Assembly (NCBI GenBank): GCA_964605575.1
Contig: CAZSDG010000036.1
Coordinates: 1 to 9,632 of the forward strand
Reading direction: 5' to 3'
Source: JAAZHN01 sp964605575
GTDB taxonomy: Bacteria > Bacillota_I > Bacilli_A > RF39 > UBA660
DNA length: 9,632 nucleotides
Made by a program: the position numbers and the translations under genes. The stretch's first letter is position 1; each line of letters opens with the position of its first letter. A model generated the notes under the pieces. That model was not told where the DNA came from, searched no databases, and saw nothing but the letters and a program-made list of their open reading frames with translations. Of this stretch, positions 1 through 5,852 are shown piece after piece.

Positions 1-85
1 TTATGTTACAGAAGACATGGTTGGACATAAATTAGGCGAATTTGCTTTAACAAGAAAATTCGTAGCCCATGGCGGAAATAAGTAG
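1..85 (+). CDS. rpsS: 30S ribosomal protein S19, C-terminal end (partial at window start)
   Basis: Only the last 27 codons are present; the 5' part lies outside the window. The reading frame begins at base 2 with YVTEDMVGHKLGEFA, the hallmark C-terminal motif of S19, and ends in TAG. S19 sits in the head of the 30S subunit, paired with S13, near the A-site finger of the large subunit. The usual EFAPTR is EFALTR here, and the tail finishes HGGNK. S19 just upstream of L22 is the standard S10-operon order. The assignment is firm although the piece is short. Confidence 0.95.
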   Translation, partial: YVTEDMVGHKLGEFALTRKFVAHGGNK

Positions 86-96
86 GGGGTAATTAA

Positions 97-438
97 ATGG
101 AAGCATATGCAATACATAGAAAAGCGATGATTAAACCACTAAAGGCAAGAATGACTTTAGATTTAATCCGTAATAAAGATGTTATAACAGCACGTGGAAT
201 CTTAAATAATACAAATACAAAAGCTAGTCGTTTAATTATTAAAGTACTTAATTCGGCTGTTGCTAACGCAGTTAATAATATGGGAGCTAATGAGAAGGAT
301 TTATTTATAACAGAATGTTATATTAATCCAGGACCTGTATATAAAAGAACAAGATTTGCTTCAAGAGCAAATATCGATCGACATGATCATAGAACAAGTC
401 ACATAACTATCAAAGTTAGTGACAAAAAGGAGGTCTAA
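97..438 (+). CDS. rplV: 50S ribosomal protein L22
   Basis: L22 binds 23S rRNA early in assembly, and its long beta-hairpin lines the nascent peptide exit tunnel. The protein has 113 residues, normal for the family. The N-terminal part carries KARMTLDLIRNKDV (residues 16-29), the match to the usual KARLVxDLIRGK segment. The C-terminal end carries RTSHITIKVSDKK (99-111), also typical. Between them the hairpin (about 79-98) is odd: the residues at the usual PRAKGRA tip read FASRANI (87-93), with no change in length relative to E. coli L22. The ATG follows an AGGGGGT binding site that begins in the S19 stop region, and the gene lies 11 bases after rpsS and 1 base before rpsC. Identity is certain from position and ends; the loop divergence is noted as a finding. 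Confidence 0.97.
   Translation: MEAYAIHRKAMIKPLKARMTLDLIRNKDVITARGILNNTNTKASRLIIKVLNSAVANAVNNMGANEKDLFITECYINPGPVYKRTRFASRANIDRHDHRTSHITIKVSDKKEV
427..434 (+). promoter_or_regulatory. Shine-Dalgarno site deciding the rpsC start
   Basis: AAGGAGGT lies inside the last codons of rplV, 5 bases before ATG 440. An in-frame GTG at 419 would add seven residues before the conserved MGQKAHP start and has this site downstream of it, so ATG 440 is the real start. Confidence 0.85.
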
Positions 439-439
439 T

Positions 440-1144
440 ATGGGACAAAAAGCACATCCAGTTGGACTAAGAGTTGGAATCAATAAAGGATGGGAAAGTA
501 ATTGGTATGCACCTAAAAAAGACTTTGCTAAATACTTAGATCGCGATATTAAAATCCGTGAATATTTAGAAAAGAATTTAAAAGATGCTGCTGTTTCTAG
601 TATCATTATTGAAAGAAACAAAAAAAGAACTGAAATTAAAGTTAATACTGCTAAACCAGGCGTAGTAATTGGTCGTGGTGGCGAAGACATTGAAAAACTA
701 AGAAAAATATTAAGTAAATTAGTTAATGAAGATGTTTATATTTCTATATTAGAAGTAAGAAAACCAGACCTGTCAGCTGCTTTAGTTGCAGAAAACATTG
801 CTAAACAAATTGAAAATCGTGCTAACTACCGTAATGCTCAAAAGAAAGCAATCAGAAGTGTTATGAAAGCTGGAGCTAAGGGAGTTAAAACTAGTGTTTC
901 AGGTCGTTTAAATGGTGTGGAAATGGCGCGTACTGAAGGTTATTCAGAAGGTACTGTTCCACTACATACTCTAAGAGCTAATATCGATTATGCTCATAAA
1001 GAAGCTGATACTTCTTATGGAAAAATCGGTGTTAAGGTTTGGATCTATAAAGGAGAAATTCTTTCCTTAGATCAAGTAGAAGATGAACAACCTGCACCAA
1101 GAGAAAGAAGAGGTGCTAAACATGTTGATGCCAAAAAGGACTAA
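440..1144 (+). CDS. rpsC: 30S ribosomal protein S3
   Basis: S3 sits at the mRNA entry channel of the 30S subunit, where with S4 and S5 it helps unwind mRNA. The product has 234 residues and begins MGQKAHPVGLRVGI, the family's standard N-terminus. A type II KH domain follows, with the GxxG loop at VVIGRGGEDIEKLRK (75-89). The C-terminal domain shows GAKGVKTSVSGRLNGVEMAR (145-164) and SEGTVPLHTLRA (169-180), then VKVWIYKGEIL (198-208). The last 25 or so residues form a charged tail whose codons also hold the binding site and start of rplP. At the position of the E. coli Arg131-Arg132-Lys135 helicase cluster it reads R131-N132-K135, so one arginine is absent. The 3' end overlaps rplP by 23 bases. 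Confidence 0.97.
   Translation: MGQKAHPVGLRVGINKGWESNWYAPKKDFAKYLDRDIKIREYLEKNLKDAAVSSIIIERNKKRTEIKVNTAKPGVVIGRGGEDIEKLRKILSKLVNEDVYISILEVRKPDLSAALVAENIAKQIENRANYRNAQKKAIRSVMKAGAKGVKTSVSGRLNGVEMARTEGYSEGTVPLHTLRANIDYAHKEADTSYGKIGVKVWIYKGEILSLDQVEDEQPAPRERRGAKHVDAKKD
1109..1115 (+). promoter_or_regulatory. Shine-Dalgarno site of rplP inside rpsC
   Basis: AGAGGTG lies within the rpsC coding sequence, 6 bases before ATG 1122. It supports the start that gives MLMPKRTKYRKPHR, the usual L16 N-terminus, rather than an upstream in-frame ATG at 1083. Confidence 0.75.
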
Positions 1145-1550
1145 ATATCGTAAACCGCACCGTGTTAGTTATGAAGGAAAAGCCAAAGGAAACTTAACTC
1201 TACAACATGGAGAATATGGTTTAATGGCTACTGAAGGCGGTTGGGTTAATGCTAGACAAATTGAAGCTGCTCGTATCGCGATGACTAGATACATGAAAAG
1301 AGGGGGAAAAGTAATAATTAATATTTTCCCACACTTAGCTCGTACTAAAAAACCTTTAGAAACCAGAATGGGTAAAGGAAAAGGCGGCGTTGAAGAATGG
1401 GTTGCTGTAGTCAAAAAAGGAAAAATCATGTTTGAAGTTTCTGAAGTTGATGAAGCAGTTGCTCGTGAAGCATTAAGACTTGCTGCTCACAAATTATGCG
1501 TAACTACTAAGTTTGTTAAAAAAGAAAGTGGTGAATCAGATGGAAATTAA
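1122..1550 (+). CDS. rplP: 50S ribosomal protein L16
   Basis: L16 is a late-assembling 50S protein that contacts the A-site tRNA region of 23S rRNA and organises the peptidyl transferase centre. At 142 residues it has the normal length. Recognisable segments are MLMPKRTKYRKPHR at the start, RQIEAARIAMTRYMKRGGKV (46-65), the RMGKGKGGVEEWVAVVKKGK block around 80-100 and EAVAREALRLAAHKL near the end. The chosen start overlaps rpsC by 23 bases; a further in-frame ATG two codons later is possible, but family alignment favours MLMPKR. The 3' end overlaps rpmC by 11 bases, so L16 and L29 are probably translationally coupled. Confidence 0.96.
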   Translation: MLMPKRTKYRKPHRVSYEGKAKGNLTLQHGEYGLMATEGGWVNARQIEAARIAMTRYMKRGGKVIINIFPHLARTKKPLETRMGKGKGGVEEWVAVVKKGKIMFEVSEVDEAVAREALRLAAHKLCVTTKFVKKESGESDGN

Positions 1551-1731
1551 TGAAATAAGAAAACTATCTGAAGCTGATATTAATAAAAAAATTAAAGAAT
1601 CTAAGCAAGAATTATTTGATTTAAGATTAAAACAAGCTACTGGTAATTTAGATAAACCACATCAAATCAGAAAATTAAGAAAAACTGTTGCAAAAATGAA
1701 AACAGTTTTAAATGAAAAAGGAGGAAAATAA
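1540..1731 (+). CDS. rpmC: 50S ribosomal protein L29
   Basis: L29 is a small, two-helix, coiled 50S protein near the tunnel exit, beside L23, where targeting and nascent-chain factors dock. The product has 63 residues, typical for the family. Key signatures are EINEIRKLSEADI at the N-terminus, ELFDLRLKQATGNLDKP (24-40) and the closing helix with IRKLRKTVAKMKTVL (43-57). An in-frame ATG at 1513 would add nine residues inside the L16 coding region. I prefer 1540 because the standard N-terminus aligns there and a weak GTGGTG binding site lies 6 bases upstream. The gene begins inside the end of rplP, 11 bases before its stop codon. Confidence 0.95.
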   Translation: MEINEIRKLSEADINKKIKESKQELFDLRLKQATGNLDKPHQIRKLRKTVAKMKTVLNEKGGK

Positions 1732-1733
1732 TT

Positions 1734-2006
1734 ATGCCAAGTCAAGAAGTAACATTAAAAAAACATGAATTAGTTGGTAAAGTTGCAAGCGATGTTAATG
1801 ATAAAACAATTATCGTTGTTGTTACAACTCATCGTAAAGATCCTCTTTATGGAAAAAGAGTTAAATACTCAAAGAGATTTACTGCTCATGATCCAAAAAA
1901 TGAAGCTAAAGTTGGAGATACAGTTTTAATTGCACAGACTCGTCCATTATCTAAAACTAAAAGATATGAACTAGTTAAAGTAATTGAAAAAGCTGTTATC
2001 TTATAA
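1734..2006 (+). CDS. rpsQ: 30S ribosomal protein S17
   Basis: S17 is a primary 16S rRNA-binding protein of the 30S body with an OB fold. It has 90 residues. The sequence shows LVGKVASDVNDKTIIVVV (13-30), HRKDPLYGKRVKYSKRFTAHD (33-53, 21 residues with the conserved LYGK turn) and the family signature GDTVLIAQTRPLSKTKR (61-77). The Shine-Dalgarno AAGGAGG lies at 1718-1724, inside the end of rpmC, with 2 bases separating the two genes. Nothing unusual is seen. Confidence 0.97.
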   Translation: MPSQEVTLKKHELVGKVASDVNDKTIIVVVTTHRKDPLYGKRVKYSKRFTAHDPKNEAKVGDTVLIAQTRPLSKTKRYELVKVIEKAVIL

Positions 2007-2019
2007 GGAGGGGACTTAA

Positions 2020-2388
2020 ATGGTACAACAAGAATCAAGATTAAAAGTTGCAGACAACACAGGTGCCCGTGAACTATTAGTAATTCGCGTTTTGGGTGGT
2101 CATCACCGTAAATTTGGTAATATTGGTGATGTTGTTGTCGGTACAGTTAAAAAAGCAATCCCGAATAGTAACTTAAAAAAGGGAAAAATTGTTAAAGCTG
2201 TAATTGTTAGAAGTGTTCAAGGAATTGGAAGAGAAGATGGTAGTCAAATTAAATTTGCTGATAACGCTTGCGTTATTATCAAAGATGATAAGACTCCAGT
2301 TGGAACTCGTGTTCTTGGACCAGTTGCTAGAGAAATACGTGATAAAGGTTATACAAAAATCGTATCTTTAGCTAGTGAAGTATTATAG
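2020..2388 (+). CDS. rplN: 50S ribosomal protein L14
   Basis: L14 is a beta-barrel 50S protein at the subunit interface (bridges B5 and B8) that also docks the silencing factor RsfS in many bacteria. It has 122 residues, exactly the usual length. Conserved stretches are MVQQESRLKVADNTGAREL (1-19), GNIGDVVVGTVKKAIP (33-48), KGKIVKAVIVR (54-64), DNACVIIKDDKTPVGTRVLG (81-100) and PVAREIRDKGYTKIVSLA (101-118). An AAGGAGGGG binding site starts at the rpsQ stop. The start is unambiguous. It is one of the most conserved proteins in the window. Confidence 0.98.
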   Translation: MVQQESRLKVADNTGARELLVIRVLGGHHRKFGNIGDVVVGTVKKAIPNSNLKKGKIVKAVIVRSVQGIGREDGSQIKFADNACVIIKDDKTPVGTRVLGPVAREIRDKGYTKIVSLASEVL

Positions 2389-2396
2389 GAGGCAAT

Positions 2397-2798
2397 ATGA
2401 AAATTAAAGTTGGAGATAAAGTAAAAGTCATTGCTGGATCTGACAAAGGAAAAGAAGGCAATGTTCAAAAAATCTTAAAAAGTACCAATCGTGTTATCGT
2501 AACTGGTGTTCATATTGTCAAAAAGCATATGAAACCGGGTCGTACAAACGAAACTGGTGGAATTTTAGAAGTTGAAGCACCAATTCATGCTTCAAATGTT
2601 AAAGTATTAGAAAGTAGTAAAAGAGAAAAAGTTAAGACAGAAAAGAAAATTGAAAAAGCTAAAAAAGAACAAGCAAAAGAAACAAAAAAAGCTGTTAAAC
2701 AAGAAGCTGTTGCGAATATCAAAAAAGATATGACCAAAAAAGCTATTACTAAAACTACAAGAAAAAATGCTGTAACTAAAAAAGTAGGTGGAAATTAA
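2397..2798 (+). CDS. rplX: 50S ribosomal protein L24 with atypical Lys-rich C-terminal tail
   Basis: L24 is an assembly initiator that binds the 5' end of 23S rRNA and reaches the tunnel exit. The first 70 residues are typical: a KOW motif in MKIKVGDKVKVIAGSDKGKE (1-20), then VTGVHIVKKHMKP (35-47) and EAPIHASNVKVLE (60-72). The usual family length is about 103, with a conserved closing segment built on TRVGYK and DGKKVR. None of this is recognisable here. Instead residues 72-133 form a tail of low complexity with 20 lysines among 62 residues, plus Ala, Glu, Thr and Val. Reading the other frames of this purine-rich stretch does not restore the missing motif, so a simple frameshift is unlikely. 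AGGAGG overlaps the rplN stop. The stop codon overlaps the rplE ATG by one base. Confidence 0.93.
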   Translation: MKIKVGDKVKVIAGSDKGKEGNVQKILKSTNRVIVTGVHIVKKHMKPGRTNETGGILEVEAPIHASNVKVLESSKREKVKTEKKIEKAKKEQAKETKKAVKQEAVANIKKDMTKKAITKTTRKNAVTKKVGGN

Positions 2799-3337
2799 TG
2801 AATACTTTAAAAGAATTATATACTAAAGAAATAGTACCTGCATTAATGAAAGAATATAAATATAAGTCAGTTATGCAAGTTCCAAAGCTAGAAAAAATAG
2901 TTATCAATATGGGATTTGGCGAAGCTGCTCATGATTCTAAATATGCAGATGCTGCGATTAGAGACCTAGAAACAATAACTGGTCAAAAAGCAGTACCAAC
3001 AAAAGCTAAAAAATCAATTGCTGGTTTCAAATTAAGAGAAGGCCAAACAATTGGAGCTAAAGTTACTCTTCGTGGTGATAATATGTATACATTTTTTGAA
3101 AAATTAATCAAAATTGCCTTACCACGTGTTCGTGACTTTAGAGGTTTAAATAACAAAGCTTTTGATGGTAAAGGAAATTATACATTAGGAGTTAAAGAAC
3201 AATTAATTTTCCCAGAAATTGAATTTGATAATGTTTTAAAAGTAAGAGGAATGGATATTGTATTCGTTACCACTGCTTCATCTGATGAAGAATCATTAAA
3301 ATTACTAAGTGCATTTGGGATGCCTTTTAGAAAGTAG
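2798..3337 (+). CDS. rplE: 50S ribosomal protein L5
   Basis: L5 binds 5S rRNA and forms part of the central protuberance, contacting P-site tRNA and S13. It has 179 residues, the standard length. Diagnostic parts are MQVPKLEKIVINMGFGE (26-42), TGQKAVPTKAKKSIAGFKLR (61-80), ALPRVRDFRGL (107-117), GNYTLGVKEQLIFPEI (126-141) and the end LLSAFGMPFRK. The start overlaps the rplX stop as TAATG, with an AGGTGGA binding site at 2786-2792. In E. coli, S8 represses this operon by binding mRNA around the L5 start; I could not recognise such a structure here. Confidence 0.98.
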   Translation: MNTLKELYTKEIVPALMKEYKYKSVMQVPKLEKIVINMGFGEAAHDSKYADAAIRDLETITGQKAVPTKAKKSIAGFKLREGQTIGAKVTLRGDNMYTFFEKLIKIALPRVRDFRGLNNKAFDGKGNYTLGVKEQLIFPEIEFDNVLKVRGMDIVFVTTASSDEESLKLLSAFGMPFRK

Positions 3338-3347
3338 GAAAGAAAAT

Positions 3348-3533
3348 ATGGCTAAAACAAGTTTAAAAGTAAAACAAGCTCGCGAACCAAAGTTCAAAGT
3401 CCGTAAATATTCAAGATGTACAAGATGTGGTCGTCCACATGCCGTCTTAAAGAAATATGGAATTTGCCGTATTTGTTTCCGCGAACTAGCTAACAAGGGA
3501 CAAATCGCCGGTGTTAGAAAATCAAGCTGGTAG
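3348..3533 (+). CDS. rpsZ: 30S ribosomal protein S14, zinc-binding type Z
   Basis: S14 sits in the 30S head and is required late in assembly. This is the short zinc-containing form of 61 residues, rather than the roughly 90-100 residue zinc-free form. The zinc ligands are the two pairs C24/C27 and C40/C43, in RCTRCGRPH and GICRICFRELA. The end KGQIAGVRKSSW is standard. The start is ATG 3348 (MAKTSLKVK), not an in-frame ATG at 3309 inside rplE, because the family starts MAKKS and a purine-rich AGGAAAG precedes 3348. Many Firmicutes keep both forms and switch under zinc shortage; a second copy cannot be judged from this window. Confidence 0.97.
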   Translation: MAKTSLKVKQAREPKFKVRKYSRCTRCGRPHAVLKKYGICRICFRELANKGQIAGVRKSSW

Positions 3534-3548
3534 GAAGGAGAGTTTTAA

Positions 3549-3947
3549 ATGGTAAATGACAGAATCGCAGATATGTTAACTCGTATCAGAAATGCAAATC
3601 AAATGAAATATGATGAAGTTGAAGTATTAGGTTCAAAAATGATCGTAGAAATCTCTAAGATACTTAAAGATGAAGGATTCATTGAATCATACAAAGTAAA
3701 TCCAAGTTTAAAAGGAGATACTATTACATTAGTGTTAAAATACGCTAATAATAAGAAAGAAAGAGTAATTACTGGTTTAAAAAGAATTAGTAAACCAGGA
3801 TTAAGAGTCTATGCCAAAAGTGGTGAAATTCCTACTGTATTAAATGGTTTAGGAATCGCAATCATCTCTACTTCTTCAGGAGTAATGACTGATAAAGATG
3901 CTAGGAATAAAAATCTAGGAGGAGAAGTACTTGCCTATATTTGGTAA
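3549..3947 (+). CDS. rpsH: 30S ribosomal protein S8
   Basis: S8 is a primary 16S rRNA-binding protein of the 30S platform. It has 132 residues, as usual. It begins MVNDRIADMLTRIRNAN (1-17), the standard N-terminal helix. The C-terminal signature is LGIAIISTSSGVMTDKDAR (101-119), followed by GGEVLAYIW at the end. RISKPGLRVYAK (79-90) is also typical. AAGGAG at 3535-3540 directly follows the S14 stop, 8 bases before the ATG. In E. coli S8 is also the autogenous repressor of this operon; whether that applies here is unknown. Confidence 0.98.
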   Translation: MVNDRIADMLTRIRNANQMKYDEVEVLGSKMIVEISKILKDEGFIESYKVNPSLKGDTITLVLKYANNKKERVITGLKRISKPGLRVYAKSGEIPTVLNGLGIAIISTSSGVMTDKDARNKNLGGEVLAYIW

Positions 3948-3961
3948 GGAAAAAATGATTT

Positions 3962-4498
3962 ATGAGTCGAATTGGAAATAGAAAATTAACAATTCCTGCT
4001 GGTGTAACAGTTACTAATGAAAATAATCAAGTAACAGTTAAAGGACCAAAAGGAGAATTAAAAAATAATTTTGATAGTCGTTTGGAAATCGTTATTGAAG
4101 ATAATCAACTAACAGTTAAAAGACCAAATGATAAACAAGAAATGGTTAGCTTACAAGGCACAACTAATGCATTACTAAGTAATATGTTAGTAGGTGTCCA
4201 TGAAGGATATAAAGCTGAATTAGAAACTATTGGAGTTGGATATAGATTTAGTGTCTCTGGTAAAAAAATTACAATAAATGCTGGATATTCACATCCAGTG
4301 GAAATGATCTTACCAGAAGGAATGAGTGCTGAATGTCCAAGTAATACTGAACTAGTAATTAGTGGTATTAATAAACAAGAAGTTAATGAATTCGCGGCAA
4401 ATGTTCGTAAAATAAGACAACCAGAACCTTATAAAGGTAAAGGTATTCGTTATAAAGGCGAATATGTCAGACGTAAAGTCGGTAAGAAAGCTGCTTAG
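3962..4498 (+). CDS. rplF: 50S ribosomal protein L6
   Basis: L6 lies near the factor-binding region of the 50S subunit, next to the sarcin-ricin loop and the L7/L12 stalk base. It has 178 residues and two similar alpha/beta domains. Typical segments are MSRIGNRKLTIPAGV (1-15), VKGPKGEL (26-33), GVGYRFSVSGKKITINAGYS (91-110) and PEPYKGKGIRYKGEYVRRK (154-172). The start is fixed because a TGA stop lies in frame at 3956-3958. The binding site AAGGA (3946-3950) is 11 bases upstream, rather far. A second ATG at 3955, in another frame, lies closer to it and opens only an eight-codon reading frame. It is 14 bases downstream of rpsH. Confidence 0.97.
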   Translation: MSRIGNRKLTIPAGVTVTNENNQVTVKGPKGELKNNFDSRLEIVIEDNQLTVKRPNDKQEMVSLQGTTNALLSNMLVGVHEGYKAELETIGVGYRFSVSGKKITINAGYSHPVEMILPEGMSAECPSNTELVISGINKQEVNEFAANVRKIRQPEPYKGKGIRYKGEYVRRKVGKKAA

Positions 4499-4508
4499 GA
4501 GGGAAAAT

Positions 4509-4865
4509 ATGATAAAGAAAGAATCAAAAAATGTTGCACGTCAAAAAAGACATGCAAAAATTCGTAATAAAATAGTTGGTACTCATGAAGTTCCACGTTT
4601 AAATGTATTTAGATCTAATGCTCATATTTTTGCTCAATTAATTGATGATGAAAATGCAGTTACTTTAGCTAGTGCTTCTTCAGTTGAATTAAAACTAAAA
4701 AATGGTAATAATTCGGAAGGTGCTGCTTTAGTTGGTAAAGATATAGCTGACAAAGCTAAAAAAATAAAGATAAAAAAAGTCGTTTTTGACCGTGGTGGTT
4801 ATTTATATCATGGACGTGTTGCTGCTCTTGCAGATGCTGCACGTGAAAACGGATTGGAATTTTAA
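4509..4865 (+). CDS. rplR: 50S ribosomal protein L18
   Basis: L18 binds 5S rRNA together with L5 and helps it join the central protuberance. The product has 118 residues, normal size. RQKRHAKIRNKIVGTHEVPR (11-30) is the basic N-terminal arm. LNVFRSNAHIFAQLIDDENA (31-50) and the closing block VVFDRGGYLYHGRVAALADA (91-110), ending ARENGLEF, are family hallmarks. The ATG at 4509 has AGGAGGG at 4497-4503, overlapping the rplF stop. An earlier in-frame ATG at 4464 lies within rplF and would add 15 residues with no family match, so it is not used. Confidence 0.97.
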   Translation: MIKKESKNVARQKRHAKIRNKIVGTHEVPRLNVFRSNAHIFAQLIDDENAVTLASASSVELKLKNGNNSEGAALVGKDIADKAKKIKIKKVVFDRGGYLYHGRVAALADAARENGLEF

Positions 4866-4871
4866 GGAGGT
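4864..4871 (+). promoter_or_regulatory. Shine-Dalgarno site of rpsE
   Basis: AAGGAGGT starts within the rplR stop codon. Two consecutive in-frame ATG codons follow at 4874 and 4877. Spacing is about 2-3 bases to the first and 5-6 to the second, so the second is the better start. Confidence 0.75.
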
Positions 4872-4876
4872 TTATG

Positions 4877-5410
4877 ATGGTAAAAGAAGAAAAAAATCCA
4901 AGAAAAAAGTTTACTGAAGAAAAAGATTCTAAAAAGAAACTATTGGATGAAAAAGTTGTTTCAATTAACCGTGTTACGAAAGTAACAAAAGGTGGTAGAG
5001 ATTTTCGTTTCTCAGCGACAATGGCTGTAGGTGATGGAAATGGTCTAGTTGGAATCGGAACCGGAAAAGCTAAAGAAGTTCCAGAAGCAATTAATAAAGG
5101 TATTCAAGCTGCTAATAAAAACTTAGTTAGAGTTTCAATTATTGATAATAGGACAATTCCTCATGAAGCAGTTGGAACTTGTGGTAGAGCAAAAGTAATG
5201 ATTAAACCTGCTATTCCTGGTAAGGGAATAATTGCTGGTGGAGCCGCTAGAATAATTTTAGAACTTGCAGGCGTTAAGGATATCATCTCTAAATCACTAG
5301 GAGCTAATACTCAAGTTAACGTTGCTAAAGCGACATTAAATGCTTTATTAATGCAAAGAACTCCAGAAAAAGTTGCTGAATTAAGAGGCAAAACAAAGGA
5401 GGAATTATAA
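4877..5410 (+). CDS. rpsE: 30S ribosomal protein S5
   Basis: S5 is a 30S protein near the mRNA entry and decoding region, acting in accuracy and, with S3 and S4, in mRNA unwinding. The product has 177 residues from ATG 4877, or 178 from ATG 4874. A charged N-terminal extension of about 25 residues precedes VVSINRVTKVTKGGRDFRFS (27-46), the double-stranded RNA-binding-like domain. NGLVGIGTGKAKEVPEAI (55-72) and TIPHEAVG (93-100) follow, then the second domain with ELAGVKDIISKSLGANT. It ends LRGKTKEEL. In most bacteria L30 follows S5. Here the next gene, L15, begins one base after the stop, so rpmD is absent. Confidence 0.97.
   Translation: MVKEEKNPRKKFTEEKDSKKKLLDEKVVSINRVTKVTKGGRDFRFSATMAVGDGNGLVGIGTGKAKEVPEAINKGIQAANKNLVRVSIIDNRTIPHEAVGTCGRAKVMIKPAIPGKGIIAGGAARIILELAGVKDIISKSLGANTQVNVAKATLNALLMQRTPEKVAELRGKTKEEL
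5395..5402 (+). promoter_or_regulatory. Shine-Dalgarno site of rplO inside the end of rpsE
   Basis: AAAGGAGG lies in the last codons of rpsE, 9 bases before ATG 5412. It shows that rpsE is followed directly by rplO, leaving no room for an rpmD gene between them. Confidence 0.85.
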
Positions 5411-5411
5411 C

Positions 5412-5852
5412 ATGAAATTAGAAAACTTAGAACCTTCAATTACAAAAAAGAACCGTAAAAGAGTTGGTCGTGGCCCAGGAAGCGGAAGTGGAAAAACTTC
5501 TGGTCGTGGTGAAAAAGGATATCATTCAAGAAGTGGTTCAAAAATGAATCCTTGGTTCCAAGGTGGTCAATCTCCTTTATTTAGAAGATTACCTAAAAGA
5601 GGATTTAATAATAAAAGATTTGCAATTAGATTTGCAATAGTTAATCTAAGTGATTTAAATAGATTTAACGATGGTGATGTAATTACTCTAGAATTATTAA
5701 AAGAAACAGGAACCATTAAAAAAGAACTTAATGGCTTAAAAGTACTAGGTCATGGTAACTTAGAAAAGAAATTAACTATTCAAGCCCATAGATTTTCTAG
5801 TACAGCTGTTACAAAAATAGAAGCTAGTGGTGGAAAAGCAGAGGTGATTTAG
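5412..5852 (+). CDS. rplO: 50S ribosomal protein L15
   Basis: L15 is a 50S protein whose extended, glycine- and basic-rich N-terminal arm threads into 23S rRNA, with a globular C-terminal domain at the surface. The length is 146 residues, typical. The arm reads KRVGRGPGSGSGKTSGRG (16-33), followed by FQGGQSPLFRRLPKRGFNN (49-67). The C-terminal domain shows AIVNLSDLNRF (75-85), LKVLGHGNLEKKLTIQAHRF (109-128) and the end ASGGKAEVI. It lies one base after rpsE and ends immediately before the secY ATG. In the usual GKTAGKGHKG motif the histidine is a glutamate here; otherwise it is ordinary. Confidence 0.97.
   Translation: MKLENLEPSITKKNRKRVGRGPGSGSGKTSGRGEKGYHSRSGSKMNPWFQGGQSPLFRRLPKRGFNNKRFAIRFAIVNLSDLNRFNDGDVITLELLKETGTIKKELNGLKVLGHGNLEKKLTIQAHRFSSTAVTKIEASGGKAEVI

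Noticed and set aside
361..690. Antisense open frame of about 109 codons
   Set aside because: It lies opposite rplV and rpsC, has no recognisable motif or binding site, and is explained as a shadow of conserved genes.
1169..1429. Antisense open frame opposite rplP
   Set aside because: Shadow of the L16 coding region; its composition mirrors the sense codons and no family is recognised.
2610..2795. Frameshift in rplX as the cause of the Lys-rich tail
   Set aside because: The other frames of this A-rich stretch do not show the missing L24 motif, and the gene ends in the expected overlap with rplE.
2786..2830. S8 autoregulatory binding site near the L5 start, as in E. coli
   Set aside because: I could not recognise a paired structure with the required internal loop; without folding and comparison it is not supportable.
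3305..3496. Antisense open frame opposite the rplE end and rpsZ
   Set aside because: Entirely within conserved genes on the other strand; no supporting signals.
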